From an uncultured Clostridia bacterium (GTDB lineage Bacteria; Bacillota; Clostridia; UBA1212; UBA1255): a DNA stretch of 47,638 nt. Made by a program: the position numbers and the translations under genes. Position 1 is the stretch's first letter. Each line of letters opens with the position of its first letter. Below, in pieces: positions 38,437 to 44,747 of the stretch. The notes beneath the pieces were generated by a model. The model was not told the origin of the DNA. It searched no databases and saw only the letters and a program-made list of their open reading frames with translations. Location of the stretch: NCBI GenBank assembly GCA_947625435.1, contig CANQOI010000010.1, positions 1 to 47,638 on the forward strand, written 5' to 3'.

Positions 38437-38655
38437 GATTTGCCTCCGAATGTTTTTATTTTCTGTGTTTTATGTTATTTTCTTGTTGTTTGTTGATTGT
38501 CGCACATTACTTGTTGTTTGTCGTTTGTTACTTGTCGTTTGTTACTCGTTATTCCTTGCTTGTTATTCATTGCTTTGCTCGTCATGTGTTATCGTTATTG
38601 TTTATTGGTTATTGGTTATTGGTCTTGTGCCTTCGATTTTGGTATTACCAATCAT
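38437..38655 (-). promoter_or_regulatory. A-rich 5' leader of the deoC operon with short tandem repeats
   Basis: From the inferred transcription start near 38655 to the deoC start the transcript would be about 215 bases long, rich in A and poor in G. It has repeated ATAAC/ACAAC words and little scope for secondary structure. On the plus strand there is a 14-bp perfect tandem repeat TGTCGTTTGTTACT (38519-38546) and three ATTGGT copies spaced seven bases apart (38604-38623). No coding frame or riboswitch was recognised. Confidence 0.55.
38639..38651. promoter_or_regulatory. FadR/PdhR-like operator TTGGTATTACCAA
   Basis: The perfect palindrome TTGGT-ATT-ACCAA matches the TGGT-N3-ACCA pattern bound by FadR-subfamily GntR proteins and lies about 4-16 bases after the inferred transcription start. 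The operon encodes such a protein (34104-34757). A bound repressor would block early elongation. Confidence 0.7.
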
Positions 38656-38662
38656 ACTAAAC

Positions 38663-38691
38663 ATGATAGCATGAAATATATGCTCAGTCAA
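38663..38691 (-). promoter_or_regulatory. Promoter of the deoC operon
   Basis: Minus-strand TTGACT (38691-38686), a 17-base spacer and TATCAT (38668-38663). A second small inverted repeat, ATCAT-N7-ATGAT, overlaps the -10. Confidence 0.7.
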
Positions 38692-38737
38692 CACACATTT
38701 CTTGTATGCAAAAATTTTTTGTAAGCAAAAATTTTTT

Positions 38738-39540
38738 GCAGAAAAATTCTTCGGGACTCGGCTCTAAAAACCCGGATTCCCTGCTCGCAGCTTTGTCACC
38801 GTTTGTCACGGTTGTTTTTTTCTGCAATAAGCTTTTGTTTCTGCAGAAAAATTTTTTGGGACTCGGCTCTCAAAACCCGGATTCCCTGCTCGCAGCTTTG
38901 TCACTGTTTGTCACAAATATTTTTTCTGCAATAAGTTTTTGTCTTTGCAGAAAAATTTTTCGGGACTCGGCTCTTAATGTCCGGATTCCCTGCTCGCAGC
39001 TTTGTCACTGTTTGTAACGGTTGTTTTTTCTGCAATAAACTTTTGTTTGTGCAGAAAAATTCTTCGGGGCTCGGCTCTTAATGTCCGGATTCCCTGCTCG
39101 CAGCTTTGTCACCGTTTGTCACGGTTGTTTTTTTCTGCAATAAGCTTTTGTTTTGCAGAAAAATTTTTCGGGACTCGGCTCTCAAAACCCGGATTCCCTG
39201 CTCGCAGCTTTGTCATCGTTTGTCCCCGTTGTTTTTTCTGCAATAAATTTTTGTTTTTGCAGAAAAATTCTTCGGGGCTCGGCTCTCAAAGCACGGATTC
39301 CCTGCTCGCAGCTTTGTCACCGTTTGTCACGGTTGTTTTTTTCTGCAATAAATTTTTGTTTTTGCAGAAAAATTCTTCGGGACTCGGCTCTAAAAATCCG
39401 GATTCCCTGCTCGCAGCTTTGTCACTGTTTGTAACGGTTGTTTTTTCTGCAATAAACATTTGTCTTTGCAGAAAAATTCTCCGGGACTCGGATCCCGGGG
39501 CTCGGATTTCGGGGCTCGGATCTCAGAGCCCGGTTCTGAG
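38738..39540. repeat. Tandem array of about 7.5 units of 104-105 bp
   Basis: Units begin with GCAGAAAAATT at 38738, 38843, 38947, 39051, 39155, 39259, 39364 and 39468, a period of 104 or 105 bases. Each contains GGGACTCGGCTCT, CGGATTCCCTGCTCGCAGC, TTTGTCACCGTTTGTCACGG and a T-rich end TTTTTTCTGCA. The end of one unit and the start of the next form a hairpin (TTTTTCTGCA/TGCAGAAAAA). Copies differ at scattered positions. The last unit breaks down into three 14-bp repeats (CTCGGATCCCGGGG-like, 39486-39527). The array fills the space between the divergent deoC and cysK promoters. Protein-like frames across it are by-products of a repeat without stops. Confidence 0.92.
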
Positions 39541-39623
39541 TACGGTGAAATGCAAAAGGGACACGGCGCGCCGCCTACAACAGGCTGACCGGGACTCAGA
39601 ACGGCTCGCACTGCAAATAGGAG

Positions 39624-39652
39624 TTGACAAACGGCAAGCCGCGCGCTATAAT
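39624..39652 (+). promoter_or_regulatory. Consensus sigma-A promoter of cysK
   Basis: TTGACA (39624-39629), a 17-base spacer and TATAAT (39647-39652). AACC-GATA-GGTT follows at 39660-39672, around +1, and may be a regulator site, possibly for the neighbouring Rrf2 protein. Confidence 0.85.
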
Positions 39653-39704
39653 GCCTATATAACCGATAGGTTTAATGAATAATAATCGTAAGGAGTATCT
39701 CAAC

Positions 39705-40634
39705 ATGAAAGCATACGAAAAAATTACCGATTTGATAGGCAAAACACCTCTTTTGAAGCTTACAAACTATATCAAAGACAAAAATCTGGGCGCTGCGATC
39801 TACGGCAAGCTTGAATATTTCAATCCCGCAGGCAGCGTAAAGGACAGAATTGCAAAAGCCATGATAGACGATGCAGAGGCGAAGGGGCTTCTGAAACCGG
39901 ATTCTGTCATAATTGAACCCACCAGCGGCAATACAGGCATAGGACTTTCAGCTGTTGCGGCGGCAAGAGGTTACAAAATAATACTCACAATGCCTGAAAC
40001 GATGAGTGTGGAGCGTCGGAATTTACTGAAGGCATACGGCGCGGAGCTTGTTCTGACCGACGGCGCGCAAGGTATGAAGGGCGCTATCGCCAAGGCACAG
40101 GAGCTGGCGGAAGCTACGCCGCACAGTTTTATACCCGGCCAGTTTACAAATCCGGCGAACCCCGAGATCCACCGTAAAACTACAGGCCCTGAAATCTGGG
40201 AAGATACCGACGGGAAAGTAGACATATTTGTCGCGGGCGTAGGCACGGGCGGAACGATAACCGGCGTAGGAGAATATCTCAGATCAAGAAATCCGGATGT
40301 AAAAATTGTCGCCGTGGAGCCGGCCGGCTCTCCTGTCCTTTCAAAAGGAACGGCAGGGCCGCATAAAATACAAGGAATAGGCGCGGGCTTCGTGCCCGAT
40401 ACGCTGAACACGGCCGTATACGACGAGATCATAGCCGTGGAAAATGACGATGCATTCGAAACAGGACGCGCATTGGCACGCAAAGAAGGCCTCTTAGTCG
40501 GCATTTCATCGGGCGCGGCAGTATTTGCGGCAACTGAGCTTGCAAAGCGTCCCGAAAATAAAGGTAAAACGATCGTAGCTCTCCTCCCTGATACCGGCGA
40601 GCGCTATCTATCGACACCTATGTTTTCAGAGTAG
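39705..40634 (+). CDS. cysK: Cysteine synthase A (O-acetylserine sulfhydrylase)
   Basis: A 309-residue PLP enzyme that makes cysteine from O-acetylserine and sulfide. The PLP lysine is in [11 protein letters not shown] (near 42). The substrate loop is [11 protein letters not shown], and the phosphate-binding loop is [12 protein letters not shown] (near 177). The C-terminus has [10 protein letters not shown] and [12 protein letters not shown]. The start at 39705 has AAGGAG nine bases upstream. It faces the Rrf2-family gene convergently at a distance of 10 bases. Its own perfect promoter stands between the gene and the repeat array. Confidence 0.96.
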   Translation: MKAYEKITDLIGKTPLLKLTNYIKDKNLGAAIYGKLEYFNPAGSVKDRIAKAMIDDAEAKGLLKPDSVIIEPTSGNTGIGLSAVAAARGYKIILTMPETMSVERRNLLKAYGAELVLTDGAQGMKGAIAKAQELAEATPHSFIPGQFTNPANPEIHRKTTGPEIWEDTDGKVDIFVAGVGTGGTITGVGEYLRSRNPDVKIVAVEPAGSPVLSKGTAGPHKIQGIGAGFVPDTLNTAVYDEIIAVENDDAFETGRALARKEGLLVGISSGAAVFAATELAKRPENKGKTIVALLPDTGERYLSTPMFSE

Positions 40635-40644
40635 ATCAAAGGCG

Positions 40645-41082
40645 CTATATCACATAGTTATCTGCGCCCTGCTTAATGTGACTGTCCAAAATGTCCTGCA
40701 GCGTGATCGCGTCAAGATATTCGCATATGACTCTGTAAAGTCCCTGCCATACCGGAAGCGTCGGGCAATCGGCGCTTCTGGGACAGTCGACAGGTTTTTC
40801 CCCGGCGCAGGCGACCGGCGCGAGACTGCCCTCAGTCAGTCGTAAAATGTCCCCTACCCTATATTGCGCGGGATCTTTTGCAAGCATATACCCGCCCTGG
40901 TACCCGCGATTTGTCTTAAGAATTTCGGATTTATTGAGGACCGGAACTATCTGTTCCAGATATTTTTTTGAAATATCCTGACGCTTTGCAATATCCTTAA
41001 GGGCAATATACCCTTCTGCGCGGTGTTCCGCCAGATCCAATAACATGCGAAGCGCATAACGGCCTTTTGTGGAGATTTTCAT
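40645..41082 (-). CDS. Rrf2 family regulator with three cysteines (IscR/CymR-like)
   Basis: A 145-residue winged-helix regulator (MKISTKGRYALRMLLDLAEH; RQDISKKYLEQIVPVLNKSE). The wing has RGYQGGYMLAKDP, and a segment with Cys in VACAGEKPVDCPRSADCPT (C-x6-C-x5-C) resembles the cluster-binding cysteines of IscR rather than the cysteine-free CymR. It could therefore sense Fe-S status, and its position beside cysK suggests sulfur control. The start at 41082 follows GGAGGGGG. Targets are not certain; the site near the cysK promoter is a candidate. Confidence 0.88.
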   Translation of the reverse strand: MKISTKGRYALRMLLDLAEHRAEGYIALKDIAKRQDISKKYLEQIVPVLNKSEILKTNRGYQGGYMLAKDPAQYRVGDILRLTEGSLAPVACAGEKPVDCPRSADCPTLPVWQGLYRVICEYLDAITLQDILDSHIKQGADNYVI

Positions 41083-41214
41083 GTTTTTGTCCCCCTCCGA
41101 CTGTTGATGACCGAATAATAACATATATTCAGTAGGCTTTCAAGTGAGCAGATTTTCTGCGTAAAACGCCCCGGAAATAATGCAACATAAAACATCTGCG
41201 ACATTAAAACATTA

Positions 41215-41243
41215 TTGACTTTTCCGGTCCCGCGGCATAATAT
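41215..41243 (+). promoter_or_regulatory. Promoter of the TetR-type gene
   Basis: TTGACT (41215-41220), a 17-base spacer and TAATAT (41238-41243), about 65 bases before the TetR start. Confidence 0.6.
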
Positions 41244-41308
41244 TTATTGAAAAATTTATCTGCAACACAAACCGTACGGCGCAAAAAATAAAGCGGGTGG
41301 TGAAATAT

Positions 41309-41866
41309 TTGGCCAATTTTACAAAGAAAGCGATTCAGGATTCATTTTTGAAATTACTCGAGGAGCGGCCTCTGTCTAAGATCACGGTTAAAGATATAGT
41401 GGCGGATTGCGGCATAAACCGCAACACATTTTACTACTATTTTGAGGATATGCCCAAGCTCATAGAAAGTATAGTGGAGGATGACGCCGAAAAGATGATC
41501 AGGTCCTACCCCACCATAGAAAAATTCGAGGACTGTCTGGACGCGGCGATCACGCTTGCGCTAACTAAAAAGCGCGCGGTATTACATATCTATCACTCGG
41601 CAAACCGTGAAATATATGAGATGTACCTTTGGAAGGTATGCGATCACACGGTAAACACGTATGTCGCATCTGTTCTGCGGGGCAAAAGTGTCAGGAGCGG
41701 CGACCTTGCCATAGTCAAAGAGTATCTGTCCGGCCTTGCCTTCGGCATCGTTTCCAGATGGCTTAAAAACGATATGAACGATGATGTACGGGGCATGCTC
41801 GCACGCCTCGCGGAGATCAAAAAAGGAATGATAGAAGATATGATACTTTGCTGTGTCGACGCGTAG
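41309..41866 (+). CDS. TetR family transcriptional regulator
   Basis: A 185-residue regulator. The N-terminal helix-turn-helix reads KITVKDIVADCGINRNTFYYYFED (residues about 25-48, quoted in part: DCGINRNTFYYYF), followed by a helical effector domain of about 130 residues. I favour a TTG start at 41309 (MANFTKKAIQDSFLKLLEE), with GGTGGTGA upstream; GTG codons at 41297 and 41300 are alternatives. It precedes a membrane operon (DUF308, MMPL, heptad-repeat protein), from which a terminator and a separate promoter divide it. It probably controls that operon through the CAAACG-type sites after its own gene. Confidence 0.88.
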   Translation: MANFTKKAIQDSFLKLLEERPLSKITVKDIVADCGINRNTFYYYFEDMPKLIESIVEDDAEKMIRSYPTIEKFEDCLDAAITLALTKKRAVLHIYHSANREIYEMYLWKVCDHTVNTYVASVLRGKSVRSGDLAIVKEYLSGLAFGIVSRWLKNDMNDDVRGMLARLAEIKKGMIEDMILCCVDA

Positions 41867-41883
41867 ATTCTGACAAATACGAT

Positions 41884-41910
41884 CGTTTGCAGACAAACGG
41901 TCCCGTTTGT
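41884..41910. promoter_or_regulatory. Overlapping palindromes, likely TetR-type operator
   Basis: CGTTTG-CAGA-CAAACG (41884-41899) overlaps ACAAACGG-TC-CCGTTTGT (41893-41910), giving three alternating half-sites. A fourth half-site, ACAAACG, lies at 42005-42011 just after the DUF308 promoter. Confidence 0.6.
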
Positions 41911-41930
41911 ACGAAAATCGGTCATTTTAC

Positions 41931-41966
41931 GTTCCGTGTCTGATAATCGGACACGGAACTTTTTTT
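41931..41966 (+). terminator. Intrinsic terminator after the TetR-type gene
   Basis: GTTCCGTGTC (41931-41940) pairs perfectly with GACACGGAAC (41950-41959) and is followed by seven T. Confidence 0.88.
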
Positions 41967-41971
41967 GTCTG

Positions 41972-42000
41972 TAGGCATAACAAAACGGTAAGCATACAAT
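41972..42000 (+). promoter_or_regulatory. Promoter of the DUF308-MMPL operon
   Basis: TAGGCA (41972-41977), a 17-base spacer and TACAAT (41995-42000), directly after the terminator and before an ACAAACG half-site. Confidence 0.55.
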
Positions 42001-42030
42001 AGGGACAAACGAGCAAAGGAGGCTTGCTTT

Positions 42031-42639
42031 ATGAAGATGCGCTCAGTAATGCCAATGCGGATAGCGAAGATCGGTTACATCGTCATGTCTGTCCTGTTTT
42101 GCGCCGCAGGCATTCTGTTTATTGCCGCGCCGGAGCTTTCAGTGTCTGTTATAGGCATTTGCATCGGTGTCGCGATGATACTCTTTGGCATTGTCAGACT
42201 GATAGGGTATTTTTCAAAGGACCTGTTCCGTCTGGCATTCCAGTTTGATCTGGAATTCGGGATCCTGATGATCATACTCGGCGTGATCGTCCTTTTTAAT
42301 CCCGGTAATCTGATGGTGTTTATTTGCGCCTTACTCGGCATTTCCATTTTACTTGACGGGCTGTTCAAGATCCGTATCGCCATGGATTCGAAGCGGTTTG
42401 GTATCAAAAGCTGGTGGCTGATCTTAATACTTGCCGTCGTCACAGGTGTGTTTGGAGTGTTCCTGATATATGATTCGGTCATCGGAGCGAGAGCACTGTC
42501 TGTATTACTCGGGCTGACGCTCCTCTCGGAGGGCGCTGTGAATCTGTATACCGTGATCAGCACCGTCATGATCGTTAAAAATCAATTTCCGGATGTCATT
42601 GAAGCAGATGCATTTGAAGTTGACGGAAAGGAAAGGTGA
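42031..42639 (+). CDS. HdeD-like DUF308 membrane protein
   Basis: A 202-residue protein with six membrane helices in three similar pairs, near 12-55, 68-110 and 125-175 (for example LEFGILMIILGVIVLFNPGN and WWLILILAVVTGVFGVFLIY), as in the DUF308/HdeD family. In enterobacteria HdeD is linked to acid resistance; in Clostridia the role is not known. GGAGG stands eight bases before the ATG. The stop overlaps the GTG region of the MMPL gene, so the two are probably made together. Confidence 0.87.
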   Translation: MKMRSVMPMRIAKIGYIVMSVLFCAAGILFIAAPELSVSVIGICIGVAMILFGIVRLIGYFSKDLFRLAFQFDLEFGILMIILGVIVLFNPGNLMVFICALLGISILLDGLFKIRIAMDSKRFGIKSWWLILILAVVTGVFGVFLIYDSVIGARALSVLLGLTLLSEGAVNLYTVISTVMIVKNQFPDVIEADAFEVDGKER

Positions 42640-42644
42640 CAGCC

Positions 42645-44747
42645 GTGCATTTTTCAAAAGCAGTCGTAAAATACAGGGTGCCGATACTGATCATAACGCT
42701 CGTTCTCATGATCCCTTCCGTTTTGGGGATCATAGGAACACGCATCAATTATGACATGCTCACATATCTGCCGGAGGACATGGAAACCGTCATCGGGCAG
42801 AACGAGCTTATGGAGGACTTCGGCAAAGGCGCCTTTGCATTCCTCATTGTGGAGGATATGCCGAGCAAGGATGTGGCGGCGCTGAGGGAGCAGATCGGGC
42901 AGGTCGATCACGTGGACACCGTGCTGTGGTACGATTCTGTAGCCGATCTGTCGATACCCATGGAGCTGCTGCCCGATAAAATCTATAACGAATTCAACAC
43001 TGAAAATGCCACAATGATGGCCATTTTCTTCGACAGCTCCACCTCCTCCGACGTGACCATGGACGCAGTGCGCGAGATTCGCGGTATCGCGGGAAAACAG
43101 TGTTTTCTTTCCGGTCTTACGGCCATGGTAGTCGATCTGAAGGACCTGTGTGAGCATGAAGAACCCATATATGTGGGTATCGCCGTGGCGTTGGCTCTTG
43201 CCGCTATGCTGCTGCTCTTGGATAATTTCCTGACGCCGTTTGTGTTTCTTGTGAGCATAGGCATGATGATACTCATAAACCTCGGCAGCAATTATTTTCT
43301 CGGTGAAATATCCTATATAACTAAGGCGCTTTCCGCCGTTTTACAGTTGGCCGTGACAATGGATTATTCCATATTCCTCTGGCACAGCTACAATGAGCAG
43401 CTGACAAAATGCGACGACCGCAGGGAGGCAATGGCAAGCGCCATACGTGAGACGCTGGCCTCTATAGTCGGCAGCTCGATCACCACAGTCGCCGGATTTA
43501 TCGCCCTTTGCTTTATGTCCTTTACACTCGGCCGCGATCTCGGGATCGTGATGGCAAAAGGCGTTATTTTAGGTGTGATAGGCTGCGTTACAGTGCTGCC
43601 TGCCCTTATATTAGTACTTGATAAGCCGCTGCAAAAAGCAAAGCACAGGTCCCTGATTCCGAATATGCGCCGCTTCGCGGTCGGCACCGTAAAGGTATTC
43701 CCTGTTTTCCTGTGCATTTTTGTGCTGCTCATACCGCCCGCCCTTTACGGATATAACGCAACGAACAATGAGACATATTACAATCTGGCAAAGTCCCTGC
43801 CGGATGATATGGAATATGTGACAGCAAACAGCAAGCTGTCGGAGGAATTTGACATAGCATCCACACATATGCTGCTCGTAGATAAGAACATTTCACCGGT
43901 GTCCGTGCGTGAAATGATGAATGAAATGGAAGATGTGGACGGCGTCAAATATGTGCTGGGACTCGAATCACTGATCGGCCCGCGAGTACCGGAGGAGGTA
44001 CTGCCTGATTCCGTCACCGGTCTTTTAAAGAGCGACAAATGGGAGCTTTTGCTCATCAACTCGGAATATCCCGTGGCCGGCGACGAAGTCGGAGCTCAGA
44101 TCGAGGCCCTGAATACCATTCTGAAGAAATATGATCCGACCGGTATGCTCATAGGAGAAGCGCCCTGCATGAAGGATATGATAGACGTCACGTCCCACGA
44201 TTTCGAGGTTGTAAATATCATTTCCATTGCGGCGATATTTATCATAATAGCCCTGGTGGAACGCAGTATTTCACTGCCGTTTATATTGATATCGGTGATC
44301 GAGCTGGCGATATTCATAAATCTCGGTATTCCGCATTACCTCGGGCAGAGTCTTCCTTTTATAGCGCCGATCTGCATAAGCACGATACAGCTCGGAGCGA
44401 CCGTGGACTATGCGATTTTACTGACAACGCGGTATAAATCGGAAAGGATGCGCGGGGCGGACAAAAAGGAGGCCGTGAGGACGGCGCTTACCGCCTCTGT
44501 ACCGTCCGTACTTGTTTCGGGATTCGGATTGTTCGCAGCCACATTCGGCGTGGCGCTGTATTCCGAAATCGATATGATAAGCTCTATATGCATGCTGCTT
44601 GCCCGTGGCGCTATCGTCAGTATGCTCTGCGTCATCTTGATACTGCCGGCGCTCCTGCTCCTTTTGGACAGAGTGATATGCGCGACCACACTCGGAATGA
44701 AAAGAAATAATAAAAATATGACCGAACAGGAGGTAATTTTGAAATGA
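42645..44747 (+). CDS. MMPL/RND family transporter
   Basis: A 700-residue membrane transporter built as two repeats. Each repeat has one helix, an extracellular domain of about 150 residues and five further helices. The halves begin at HFSKAVVKYRVPILIITLVL and FAVGTVKVFPVFLCIFVLLI. Proton-relay regions typical of RND proteins are VTMDYSIFLWHSYNEQ and ATVDYAILLTTRYKSE, with Asp in the DY pair. The GTG start at 42645 has GGAAAGG eight bases upstream. MMPL proteins export lipids, glycolipids or drugs. The next gene encodes a large extracellular partner with an overlapping start. Confidence 0.9.
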   Translation: MHFSKAVVKYRVPILIITLVLMIPSVLGIIGTRINYDMLTYLPEDMETVIGQNELMEDFGKGAFAFLIVEDMPSKDVAALREQIGQVDHVDTVLWYDSVADLSIPMELLPDKIYNEFNTENATMMAIFFDSSTSSDVTMDAVREIRGIAGKQCFLSGLTAMVVDLKDLCEHEEPIYVGIAVALALAAMLLLLDNFLTPFVFLVSIGMMILINLGSNYFLGEISYITKALSAVLQLAVTMDYSIFLWHSYNEQLTKCDDRREAMASAIRETLASIVGSSITTVAGFIALCFMSFTLGRDLGIVMAKGVILGVIGCVTVLPALILVLDKPLQKAKHRSLIPNMRRFAVGTVKVFPVFLCIFVLLIPPALYGYNATNNETYYNLAKSLPDDMEYVTANSKLSEEFDIASTHMLLVDKNISPVSVREMMNEMEDVDGVKYVLGLESLIGPRVPEEVLPDSVTGLLKSDKWELLLINSEYPVAGDEVGAQIEALNTILKKYDPTGMLIGEAPCMKDMIDVTSHDFEVVNIISIAAIFIIIALVERSISLPFILISVIELAIFINLGIPHYLGQSLPFIAPICISTIQLGATVDYAILLTTRYKSERMRGADKKEAVRTALTASVPSVLVSGFGLFAATFGVALYSEIDMISSICMLLARGAIVSMLCVILILPALLLLLDRVICATTLGMKRNNKNMTEQEVILK

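Noticed and set aside
38738-39540. CRISPR array
   Set aside because: Units are contiguous, 104 bp long and have no unique spacers; no cas genes are present.
38706-39682. Open frames of 93-226 residues across the repeat array
   Set aside because: They only reflect a stop-poor 104-bp repeat; the period is not a multiple of three, so the same unit is read in different frames and no start site is convincing.
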